Assembly: GCA_020355945.1 (NCBI GenBank)
Contig: CP070627.1
Location: 5,243,502-5,252,046 of the forward strand
Source of the DNA: Candidatus Aminicenantota bacterium
Lineage (GTDB): Bacteria; Acidobacteriota; Aminicenantia; UBA2199
Length of the DNA stretch: 8,545 bases
Direction of reading: 5' to 3'
Part shown: positions 1 to 5,950 of the stretch, piece by piece
Layout of the letters: every line of letters begins with the position of its first letter
How positions within the stretch are numbered: the first letter of the stretch is position 1
Notes under the pieces: model-generated
Seen by the model: the letters and a program-made list of their open reading frames with translations, nothing else
Told to the model about the DNA's origin: nothing
Database searches by the model: none
Translations under genes and position numbers: made by a program

Positions 1-18
1 TCATCCACGTCTCTACGG

Positions 19-36
19 GGTTTGATGAATCAAACC
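19..36. repeat. 8-bp inverted repeat, 2-nt spacer
   Basis: GGTTTGAT, then GA, then ATCAAACC: a perfect inverted repeat. It could be part of a dispersed palindromic element or the hairpin of a terminator for a gene left of the window. The nearest T-run (57-64) is about 20 nt away, so it is not a classical intrinsic terminator. No gene can be supported in 1-160. Confidence 0.55.
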
Positions 37-65
37 GTGAAGCATCTACAATTGAATTTTTTTTA

Positions 66-100
66 CTCTGTGACCTCAGCGGTCACGTGTCCTCTGTGGC
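66..100. repeat. small hairpin and CTCTGTG direct repeats
   Basis: GTGACC (70-75) and GGTCAC (81-86) form a 6-bp stem with a 5-nt loop. CTCTGTG occurs at 66-72 and again at 92-98, the second copy reading CTCTGTGGC. The same CTCTGTGGC recurs at 5879-5887 just after another gene, so this looks like part of a short interspersed repeat of the genome. Role unknown. Confidence 0.45.
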
Positions 101-161
101 TAAAGTAATTTCATGGCAGACAAATAGATAATAGAAATACTGGAAAAGATATTTCTAATTC

Positions 162-225
162 GATAATTTTCATTTACAAAATGAAAAATATCGGATATTT
201 TTCATTTACAAAATGAAGAATATCT
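162..225. repeat. two tandem 32-bp units, each a near-perfect palindrome
   Basis: Positions 162-193 and 194-225 are direct repeats matching at 29 of 32 positions (differences at 166/198, 186/218 and 193/225); weaker similarity continues to 233. Each unit is itself a dyad around the invariant core TTCATTTACAAAATGAA (169-185 and 201-217), centred on C177 and C209. The first dyad extends over 161-193 and the second over 194-224, each with a single mismatch between its arms. The centre-to-centre distance of 32 bp is about three helical turns, so bound dimers would lie on the same DNA face. The second dyad covers the -35 box of the ATPase promoter. This is what a pair of repressor operators looks like; the protein that binds is not known. 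Confidence 0.85.
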
Positions 226-233
226 GTTATAAT
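205..233 (+). promoter_or_regulatory. promoter of the DUF4143 ATPase gene, predicted leaderless
   Basis: TTTACA (205-210), 17-bp spacer, TATAAT (228-233), preceded by TG one base upstream (225-226), an extended -10. Six bases separate the -10 box from ATG at 240, so the transcript should start at or within a base or two of that ATG. The -35 box sits at the centre of the second palindrome, so a bound protein would block RNA polymerase. The first repeat unit carries an equivalent but poorer pair (TTTACA 173-178, TATTTT 196-201). Confidence 0.7.
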
Positions 234-239
234 CCATTT

Positions 240-1460
240 ATGTATATACAGAGGAAAATAGAAACACGCTTGCTCAAGAACCTGGAGCGTGATGAAACCA
301 TAGTTTTGGTGGGACCGCGCCAATCCGGTAAAACCACCATGCTCAGGCACTTAAAGAAAATATTGGAAAAGAGAGAAAACATTACTTTCTTTATCAACCT
401 GGAAAAAAAAAGTTTTTTGAACCTGTTGAACGAAGACCCGGAGAACCTGTTTAAATTGACCGGTAATTTGCCTGAGCGGAAAGTCTATGTTATTATCGAC
501 GAAATCCAGTACCTGGATGACCCGTCAAATTTCTTAAAATATATATATGACGAATATGCCCCCAGGATAAAACTCATTGTTTCCGGGTCTTCGGCCTTCT
601 ATATCGACCAGAAGTTTAAAGATTCGCTGTCCGGGAGAAAACGGCTGCTCAGCTTAATGACCCTGGATTTCCGGGAATTTTTGGAATTCAAAGGTTATGG
701 AGAGATGACAGAGCTTTTTACTGAGATCCCGCTCCTAAAAAAAAGAGAAATACCGAAACTACAGGCAGATCAACTCAACCGACTTTTTCTCGAATTCATG
801 CGATTTGGAGCTTTTCCCAGGGTGGTGCTGGAAAAAGACGAAGAAGAGAAAATATATCTATTGGATGAACTTCTAACCTCCTACCTGGCGAAAGACGTTG
901 AAGCAATGGGAATTCGGAAAAAAGATAAATTTTATGCTCTTCTCAGGATTTTGGCCATGCAAGTGGGAAACTTGTTGAACCAAAGCGAACTGGCCAACAC
1001 GCTGCGAATTTCAGTTACGGCCGTGGAGAAGTATCTATACATCCTTGAAAAGTCTTTCCAGGTAAAGATAATCACCCCCTTTTTCCTCAACCTTCGCAAG
1101 GAATTGACCCGGATGCCTAAACTCTATTTCCTGGATACCGGGATACGCAACATCCTGCTGGACAATTTCGACTTCCCGGAATTTCGCATGGATAAAGGAA
1201 TATATTGGGAGAACCTGGTCTTCAAACTACTCCATGACCGGAGAGATTTGAAGAGCATCAATTTTTGGAGAACACAGGACAAAAACGAAGTAGATTTTAT
1301 TCTCAATAAAAAATTCGCCCTGGAAGTCAAGTTCAATGGGGATAAGTTCTTTCTATCCAGGTACAAACAGTTCATCAAAAGTTACCCTGGAATACCCATC
1401 CGGGCTGCCAGTTTTGTCAACCCCAAACCGGACCACCTTACTTTCTTCGACCTGGTATAA
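240..1460 (+). CDS. AAA family ATPase with C-terminal DUF4143 domain
   Basis: A 406-residue protein of the widespread AAA_14/DUF4143 family, whose cellular role is not established; members are often strain-variable accessory genes. Counted from ATG 240, Walker A GPRQSGKTT is at about 25-33, Walker B VIIDEIQY at 84-91, a sensor-like VSGSSA at 114-119, and GRK, a possible arginine finger, at 132-134. A winged-helix-like segment follows at about 230-280. The C-terminal DUF4143 part has YWENLVF (322-328), NEVDF (349-353) and EVK (362-364), the spacing of a PD-(D/E)XK nuclease fold. No signal peptide or membrane segment is seen, so it should be cytosolic. An in-frame ATG at 213 would add nine residues encoded by the palindromic repeat and would lie upstream of the predicted transcription start; family members usually begin near MYIQRKIE. 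I therefore choose 240, where no Shine-Dalgarno is present. It stands alone and converges on vapC. Family assignment is firm; biological function is open. Confidence 0.9.
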   Translation: MYIQRKIETRLLKNLERDETIVLVGPRQSGKTTMLRHLKKILEKRENITFFINLEKKSFLNLLNEDPENLFKLTGNLPERKVYVIIDEIQYLDDPSNFLKYIYDEYAPRIKLIVSGSSAFYIDQKFKDSLSGRKRLLSLMTLDFREFLEFKGYGEMTELFTEIPLLKKREIPKLQADQLNRLFLEFMRFGAFPRVVLEKDEEEKIYLLDELLTSYLAKDVEAMGIRKKDKFYALLRILAMQVGNLLNQSELANTLRISVTAVEKYLYILEKSFQVKIITPFFLNLRKELTRMPKLYFLDTGIRNILLDNFDFPEFRMDKGIYWENLVFKLLHDRRDLKSINFWRTQDKNEVDFILNKKFALEVKFNGDKFFLSRYKQFIKSYPGIPIRAASFVNPKPDHLTFFDLV

Positions 1461-1461
1461 T

Positions 1462-1483
1462 CGTTTTCCGTTTTCCGTTTTTC
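1462..1483. repeat. CGTTTTC heptamer repeated three times
   Basis: Three consecutive CGTTTTC units, the third with one extra T, begin two bases after the ATPase stop codon. The 86-bp gap between the convergent ATPase and vapC genes shows no hairpin followed by a T-run. The T-rich repeat could help transcription stop, but this is not demonstrable from sequence. Confidence 0.4.
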
Positions 1484-1546
1484 ATTAATCATTCGCTTCC
1501 TTTTTGGTTCCGGCTTGTCCGGGCAGTGGTCAGGTATTTATTTTTC

Positions 1547-1801
1547 CTAAGATTCCCTTTCAACTGGAGTGGAATCAATTGTACTAAATTTATTAATCAG
1601 ATCAGATAAATGAATGACATTGAGACCTTCAATGTTAAACAATCCTTCATCATCAGTAACCAGCGTTAAATTGTTAACCAAAGCAGTAGCGCAAATCACA
1701 GCATCTGGCAATTTTATCGTGTTTTTCTTCTTTAATTCAATCGTTTCTTCTTTTAAGAGGTTTATTATCGCATTGGTATCTAATAGATATCTACCACTCA
1801 T
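1547..1801 (-). CDS. vapC: VapC-like PIN-domain toxin, internally deleted (probably inactive)
   Basis: Intact VapC toxins are PIN-domain ribonucleases of about 125-145 residues that cleave RNA with three or four acidic residues and Mg2+. This 84-residue frame starts normally (MSGRYLLDTNAII, acidic D8) and ends normally (LPDAVICATAL with D33, LVTDDEG with D50/D51, then EGLNVIHL). Residues 17-18 jump straight from the first helix to the stretch just before LPDA. D8 and D33 are only 25 residues apart, against roughly 85-90 in usual family members, so about 60 residues are missing, including the helix with the second catalytic acid. The deletion kept the reading frame. About 19 residues beyond the usual end are unrelated to the core fold. 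The ATG overlaps the antitoxin's end by 11 bp, the usual coupled arrangement. It is probably a dead toxin; a small regulatory role with VapB is possible. Family call firm, inactivity inferred. Confidence 0.75.
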   Translation of the reverse strand: MSGRYLLDTNAIINLLKEETIELKKKNTIKLPDAVICATALVNNLTLVTDDEGLFNIEGLNVIHLSDLINKFSTIDSTPVERES

Positions 1802-2012
1802 CTCTTAAGTTTCTCTGATATTTTAAGCCTTCCGGGAATTTTTTTAAAATCCCCCTGTACTTCATTAAATGCGCTAATGGTACTCCCTTAGGTTCACCTT
1901 CTTCCAGATTTTCTACAATCGTAAGCAGTACTTTTGCTTTTTTTATGTTGAGTTCATCTACTATGGGAATGATTTTCCCATCTTCATAAATGGCCTCTAT
2001 TGTTTCATACAT
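1791..2012 (-). CDS. vapB: VapB-type antitoxin
   Basis: A 73-residue protein. The N-terminal half (TIEAIYEDGKIIPIVDELNI, residues 4-23) resembles the beta-strand module of AF2212/DUF104-like or VapB antitoxins, which in related pairs dimerises and binds the operon's own promoter. The C-terminal tail (residues 53-73, including GILKKF, KYQRNLR and DEW) resembles the toxin-wrapping segment of VapB proteins. The start is supported by AGGAG at 2021-2025, 8 nt upstream of ATG. It precedes the truncated vapC and overlaps it by 11 bp. The antitoxin appears complete while its toxin partner has lost its core, so it may be kept for DNA binding, for neutralising toxins elsewhere, or may simply be decaying. 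Antitoxin identity rests on neighbour and tail similarity; the exact subfamily is uncertain. Confidence 0.8.
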   Translation of the reverse strand: MYETIEAIYEDGKIIPIVDELNIKKAKVLLTIVENLEEGEPKGVPLAHLMKYRGILKKFPEGLKYQRNLRDEW

Positions 2013-2020
2013 TATTTTAG

Positions 2021-2025
2021 CTCCT
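2021..2025 (-). promoter_or_regulatory. Shine-Dalgarno site of vapB
   Basis: AGGAG on the minus strand, 8 nt before the vapB ATG. It is worth noting because the unit-leading plus-strand genes here lack any such site. Confidence 0.75.
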
Positions 2026-2038
2026 ATGTACTGATATT

Positions 2039-2067
2039 ATATTAGAACGAAACAACCATTTTGTCAA
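2039..2067 (-). promoter_or_regulatory. promoter of vapBC
   Basis: On the minus strand TTGACA (2067-2062), 17-bp spacer, TAATAT (2044-2039). Transcription would start near 2032, giving a leader of about 20 nt that holds the AGGAG site. An overlapping TATAAT (2041-2036) has a less favourable 20-bp spacer. Autorepression by VapB is usual in the family, but no clear operator palindrome is visible here. Confidence 0.6.
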
Positions 2068-2403
2068 CATTATTTTTTTATTTATCTAACCAATGACCAA
2101 CCACTCGTTCGTTCAAGCGCTCAATTGTCCATCCCATGCGATTTTGAATTGAGAAAATGGTTACCTAATAGCAAAATCTCGCTATTTCCTGGCAGAATAT
2201 TTTTTCACAACTCTCGATACGATTTAATATCGGATGTTTACAGGCAAAAATTTTTTTCTCAACTTTTTGAAACTTAAAAATGTCACTGTGTGGTCCTCGC
2301 CGAAGGCGTAAACAAATATGCCCGTAGGGCACCGTGTACCCTGTACCATATTGACAGCACAAAAAATATCGCAGTGTTTTGTGATTTTTCCTCCAATGTC
2401 TTA
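2068..2403. other. gene-free spacer between vapBC and the restriction operon
   Basis: No convincing gene in either strand. Inverted repeats seen are CTCAATT/AATTGAG (2120-2126 and 2147-2153, 20-nt loop) and CGATA/TATCG (2215-2219 and 2228-2232), both weak, plus two GC-rich mini-hairpins listed separately. TGTACC is directly repeated at 2335-2346. The stretch may be debris of an insertion or a palindromic repeat family. Confidence 0.5.
2298..2331. repeat. two adjacent GC-rich mini-hairpins
   Basis: CGCC-GAA-GGCG (2298-2308) and TGCCC-GTA-GGGCA (2319-2331) are perfect compact palindromes with 3-nt loops, 10 bp apart, in otherwise AT-rich DNA. The arrangement suggests a dispersed palindromic repeat unit. 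Neither is followed by a T-run, so they are not terminators. Function unknown. Confidence 0.55.
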
Positions 2404-2432
2404 TTGAATTATAGCTAAATTTCATCTAAAAT
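2404..2432 (+). promoter_or_regulatory. promoter of the restriction-modification operon, predicted leaderless
   Basis: TTGAAT (2404-2409), 17-bp spacer, TAAAAT (2427-2432), then 6 bp to ATG at 2439. The predicted transcription start coincides with the start codon, and no Shine-Dalgarno precedes the gene. TTTCAT (2420-2425) and ATGAAA (2439-2444) flank the -10 box as a dyad, which may be chance. Confidence 0.65.
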
Positions 2433-2438
2433 AGAATC

Positions 2439-5400
2439 ATGAAAGAAACCGAACGAAGCGCAGTTGCTCTCTTGATGCATTGGATGCGGGAAATTATTAA
2501 TGAGAATAAAATTGACCTGGGACTCCCGGACGTGGAAACTTCTGCCAGTGATAGAAAAATGCCTGACCTGGTCATTTATGAATCCAGGAGAAGCCAACAT
2601 GCACTTTGCTTGATTGAAGCAAAAACTCCTTATTTCGATGTATTTGATGAACAAGAATTAAAAGAACCGGCAAGAAAAAAAGCTTCTTATAGAAAAGCAA
2701 AATATTTTGCCCTTACAAATTTCAAAAAATTAATCTGGTTCAATACTGAAAAAGTAAATGCATTAAAACCCGAAGAAGAACAAATTATTGAAAAATATGA
2801 TTTATCAACCATAGAAAACCTGGATGAAATAGAACATACCAGGTACAAAGCATCAATAAAAAATGCCCTGGAAAAATTCTTATCCAGGCTTCATCATGTC
2901 CATATCGGCAAAGAACCGGAACCCAAACAACCGATTGATGAACTATTGATCTTAAGGATTCACGAAAAAATCAGGATATTATCCGGCTATTATAAAAATA
3001 TTATCAGGGACAGGTGTCACAAAGACCCCGGGTTTTCATCAAAATTAAAAAAATGGTTTTTTGACCAGGGCTGGACCTTTGCCTGGCAAGTACAAGACTA
3101 TGATAAAGCAGCCCGTCAAACCGCTTATCTCCTTGTAAATAAGATTTTATTTTACAATCTTTTACAGGCCAAAAGACCCAACCAACTGGACCCCCTGGAA
3201 ATACCCAAAAGCCTCACCAGGGGGGCTTTACTTCAACGTCAGTTGCAGGCATACTTTAACCTGGTCCTGGAAATCGATTATGAAACCATATACACCACGG
3301 ATTTTATCGACGAAACCGCTTTCCCGGATGCCTGGGAAGTGGTCAAAGAGATCAAAGAATTGATTGAAATCCTCCGGAAATATGATTTCTCAAAATTGGG
3401 TTTCGATGTAATCGGGAGAATATTTGAACGCCTGATCCCGGCAGAAGAACGGCACAACCTGGGCCAGTATTTCACTAATGCGGATGTGGTGGATTTAATA
3501 CTAAAATTCTCTTTACACCATGAAGACGATAAAATACTGGACCCGTCAAGTGGAGCAGGAACTTTCCTGGTCAGGGCATATCAACATAAAAAAATAATGA
3601 ACCAGAGAAAAACACACGAAGAATTACTGCAAACCCTTTGGGGAAATGATATCGCTAAATTTCCCGCTCATCTGGCTACGATTAATCTTGCCATCAATGA
3701 CCTGGCCGTTGATGAAAACTACCCCAATATCCTGCATGAAGATTTTTTTACATTTGTTGTCGGGGATGAAGGGTTTATCCCGGATAATTGGCGAAAAGCA
3801 CGAGCCAAAACCCTGGGAATACAAGAAAGGGATGTCATCTATCCTCGATGGTTTGACGTCATTGTGGGTAACCCCCCGTACACCAGGCAAGAAGAAATTG
3901 GCGAAATCTCCCCGGAAGATGTGGAATACAAAAAAAGCATCATACAAAAAGCTCTCTTTTTACATAAAACAAAACTGGCCGATATAAGTAAAAGGGCCGG
4001 TATTTATGCCTATTTTTTCGCTCACGGCACCAAATTCTTAAAAGAAGGGGGATATTTTGGGTTTATTGTCTCCAATTCCTGGTTGGATGTCGATTATGGA
4101 AAAGGTCTCCAGGAATTTTTTTTAAAAAATTATAAAATTGTCACCATCATTGAATCTAAAGTGGAACGATGGTTTGAAGATGCCGATATCAACACCTGCA
4201 TGGTGATATTACAGAAATGCAGTAATAAAAAAGAAAGAGATGAAAATATCGTCCGCTTTGTATATTTAAAACAACCCCTTCGTTATTTTATCCCCCCGGC
4301 CCGGGATATCTGGGAACAACAATTGGAACGACTCAATGAAATCGATAAACTGAAAAAAACCATCCTGGGCCATAATGACTTCTATGAAAACGATGAATTG
4401 ATAATCTTTCCGCTGAGTCAACAGGAACTGTGGAATGAAGGATATGACACCACAGATAAAAAATATAGAGGTGCAAAATGGGGAAAATACCTCAGGGCGC
4501 CTAAAATCTTCTTTGAAATATTAGAGAAGAATAAAGATATATTGGTCCCTTTAAAAGAAGTGGCAGAAGTTCGCTTCGGAATCAAAACCGGGGACAATGA
4601 TTTTTTCTACCTGGCAGAAGAAGAAATAAAAAAGAAGGGCATTGAAAAAGAATTCTGGATGCATAAAGATAGAACTGGCGGCAGACTGGCCAATAAGGTA
4701 ATCATAAGCCCCAGGGAAGCAAAAAATGTGGTACTCAACCCGGATACCCTTGATAAAATAGTGATATTTATTAATAAAGAGAAGAGTAAACTCAAAAGAA
4801 AAAAAGTCCTCTCTCATATTAAACAAGGAGAATCCAGGGGGATTAATGATAGACCAACGTGTCGATCGAGAAAATTATGGTATTCCATAAATTATAGAAA
4901 ACCATGGCCCATCTTGTTTCCAATGATACATCACGATAGACAGACCGTGGTACTAAATAATTCCAGGGCGCAAGTGGATCATAACCTTTTTGAAATAAAA
5001 CCCAAAAAAGGTCAAGCATTATTACCTCTTCTTTGTTTTTTACTATCTACAATCAGCATGTTGATAAAAGAACTTACCGGTCGTTCAAATCTAGGGCAGG
5101 GAGCCTTGAAAACCGAAGGCATTGATGTAAAGCGATTGTTGGTTCCCATATCCTACTCGAAAAAAACAAGGCAGATGCTTCTTAATTTGATAAAAAAATA
5201 TCGAGATGCTCCTATAAACTCCATTTTTGATGATTTATCAGCCCAAAATGCCCAAGATGTGTCCCTGGAAAAGATAAAAACCGAACGAAGAGAACTCGAT
5301 CGAATTATCATGGGAGAAGTCCTGGGCCTGGATGAAGAGGAACAACTGGAAGTGTACCGCGGTGTGATTGACCTGGTAAAATCGCGAATCACAAAAGCAA

Positions 5401-5501
5401 AAAGTGTGGACAGAACCAAAAAAATGAACGAAGATATCGATATTGATTCGTTAAAAACCACAGTGGTTAACCATATAAAGGAAAAGGAAGAACAAAAATG
5501 A
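2439..5501 (+). CDS. type IIG-like restriction enzyme: fused nuclease, N6-adenine methylase and specificity domain
   Basis: A 1020-residue single-chain restriction-modification protein, cytosolic, predicted to cut foreign DNA and methylate adenine in its own target. N-terminal PD-(D/E)XK nuclease: D43 in MPDLVIY, then E60-A-K62 in LIEAKTP. A helical connector spans about 120-325. The methylase has motif X LGQYFT (341-346), motif I DPSSGAGTF (368-376, S-adenosylmethionine binding), catalytic motif IV NPPY (478-481) and FIVSNSW (542-548). The C-terminal third (about 700-905), starting near VRFGIKTGDNDFFYL, resembles the TaqI/Eco57I-type target recognition domain; a charged helical tail follows. 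Length and order fit type IIG enzymes of the Eco57I kind. BREX PglX methylases share the methylase part but normally lack the nuclease, and no BREX genes are nearby. The start is set by the promoter geometry. It overlaps the next gene by 4 bp (ATGA). All key motifs look intact; the target sequence cannot be read from the protein. Confidence 0.9.
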   Translation: MKETERSAVALLMHWMREIINENKIDLGLPDVETSASDRKMPDLVIYESRRSQHALCLIEAKTPYFDVFDEQELKEPARKKASYRKAKYFALTNFKKLIWFNTEKVNALKPEEEQIIEKYDLSTIENLDEIEHTRYKASIKNALEKFLSRLHHVHIGKEPEPKQPIDELLILRIHEKIRILSGYYKNIIRDRCHKDPGFSSKLKKWFFDQGWTFAWQVQDYDKAARQTAYLLVNKILFYNLLQAKRPNQLDPLEIPKSLTRGALLQRQLQAYFNLVLEIDYETIYTTDFIDETAFPDAWEVVKEIKELIEILRKYDFSKLGFDVIGRIFERLIPAEERHNLGQYFTNADVVDLILKFSLHHEDDKILDPSSGAGTFLVRAYQHKKIMNQRKTHEELLQTLWGNDIAKFPAHLATINLAINDLAVDENYPNILHEDFFTFVVGDEGFIPDNWRKARAKTLGIQERDVIYPRWFDVIVGNPPYTRQEEIGEISPEDVEYKKSIIQKALFLHKTKLADISKRAGIYAYFFAHGTKFLKEGGYFGFIVSNSWLDVDYGKGLQEFFLKNYKIVTIIESKVERWFEDADINTCMVILQKCSNKKERDENIVRFVYLKQPLRYFIPPARDIWEQQLERLNEIDKLKKTILGHNDFYENDELIIFPLSQQELWNEGYDTTDKKYRGAKWGKYLRAPKIFFEILEKNKDILVPLKEVAEVRFGIKTGDNDFFYLAEEEIKKKGIEKEFWMHKDRTGGRLANKVIISPREAKNVVLNPDTLDKIVIFINKEKSKLKRKKVLSHIKQGESRGINDRPTCRSRKLWYSINYRKPWPILFPMIHHDRQTVVLNNSRAQVDHNLFEIKPKKGQALLPLLCFLLSTISMLIKELTGRSNLGQGALKTEGIDVKRLLVPISYSKKTRQMLLNLIKKYRDAPINSIFDDLSAQNAQDVSLEKIKTERRELDRIIMGEVLGLDEEEQLEVYRGVIDLVKSRITKAKSVDRTKKMNEDIDIDSLKTTVVNHIKEKEEQK

Positions 5502-5872
5502 AAACCTTAGGAGAATTCTATAAAGAAAAAGTACTGGTCTGCAGTGATCTGGCTGACCGCGAATTCCCTGATTATAAAGGTGAAGGCAAAGTGGAGAGAG
5601 ACCTGTTCGGATGGAAGCTCTACTCAGGCAAAAACTTTATCGAATGCCGCTCGCAAGAAGAAGCTCGCTACCTGAAGGTATTTTTCGATTCCGGTATGGA
5701 CATCGTTGCGGTACCAGGGGATAACAATTACTTAAAAACTATTTTACCGGAATTGGAAAAATTGAAAAAAGATATCGATGAGATCATTAGTATATATGCG
5801 GATGGGGTTTTAAATCGAAAGCTCAAAGCACGTCTCAAACGTGAAGTCTATCAAGAACTATTAAACTATTAA
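5498..5872 (+). CDS. small protein of unknown function in the restriction operon
   Basis: A 124-residue protein that I do not recognise. The ATG lies inside the stop of the preceding gene (ATGA), and GGAAGA just upstream can serve as ribosome site, so it is translationally coupled to the restriction enzyme. The N-terminal two thirds look like a small alpha/beta domain with FGWKLYSGKNFIEC (37-50) and an acidic-aromatic EARYLKVFFDSG (55-66). Residues 81-121 are charged and helical (LPELEKLKKDIDEII, then LKARLKREVYQELL) and could pair with the coiled C-terminal tail of the enzyme. No nuclease, methylase or helix-turn-helix motif is visible. Tight coupling suggests a subunit or modulator of the restriction enzyme, but this is inference only. 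Confidence 0.8.
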   Translation: MKTLGEFYKEKVLVCSDLADREFPDYKGEGKVERDLFGWKLYSGKNFIECRSQEEARYLKVFFDSGMDIVAVPGDNNYLKTILPELEKLKKDIDEIISIYADGVLNRKLKARLKREVYQELLNY

Positions 5873-5886
5873 GGTGTTCTCTGTGG

Positions 5887-5905
5887 CAAAAAAATAGTTT
5901 TTTTG
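5887..5905 (+). terminator. possible weak terminator hairpin after the restriction operon
   Basis: CAAAAAAA, TAG, TTTTTTTG: a perfect 8-bp inverted repeat starting 15 bp after the stop codon. The stem is almost all A:U with a 3-nt loop, so it is much weaker than an ordinary GC-rich intrinsic terminator; the T7 run could still favour release. It could also act as an AT-rich element upstream of the next promoter. Confidence 0.3.
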
Positions 5906-5915
5906 AACCGGAGGG

Positions 5916-5944
5916 TTGACTTGTTCCAACATATAAAATAGAAT
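5916..5944 (+). promoter_or_regulatory. promoter of the dehydrogenase gene, predicted leaderless
   Basis: TTGACT (5916-5921), 17-bp spacer, TAGAAT (5939-5944), 6 bp to ATG at 5951. TAAAAT at 5934-5939 is an alternative -10 box but leaves only a 12-bp spacer. TTTCATTATGAAA (5944-5956), a perfect palindrome, straddles the start codon. Confidence 0.65.
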
Positions 5945-5950
5945 TTCATT

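Noticed and set aside
1..129. Open frames at the left edge (two plus-strand frames open to about 108 and 129)
   Set aside because: Short, contain inverted and direct repeats, and show no protein-like pattern; cannot be supported as the tail of an upstream gene.
213..239. Upstream ATG at 213 as start of the ATPase
   Set aside because: It lies between the -35 and -10 boxes, inside the palindromic repeat, and adds nine residues atypical of the family.
1551..1576. GATTCC/GGAATC inverted repeat as a terminator between the convergent genes
   Set aside because: Six-base stem with a 14-nt loop inside the 3' end of vapC and no T-run on either strand.
1614..1808. 64-codon plus-strand frame opposite vapC
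   Set aside because: Antisense shadow of the PIN toxin gene; no ribosome site or family.
2226..2239. AATATCGGATGTTT resembling the ATPase repeat junction at 187-200 (13 of 14 bases)
   Set aside because: The match does not extend into the TTCATTTACAAAATGAA core, so it is likely chance in AT-rich DNA.
2351..2356. TTGACA as a -35 box in the spacer
   Set aside because: The position 17 bp downstream reads GTGTTT, so no -10 box is present.
2165..2425. 86-codon open frame on the minus strand in the spacer
   Set aside because: No recognisable family, Cys/His/Arg-rich composition typical of chance frames, runs through hairpins and the restriction operon promoter, no ribosome site.
4116..4129. T8A6 run in the restriction gene as a phase-variation site
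   Set aside because: The run is short and the gene is otherwise AT-rich with several similar runs; the frame is intact and there is no evidence of variation.
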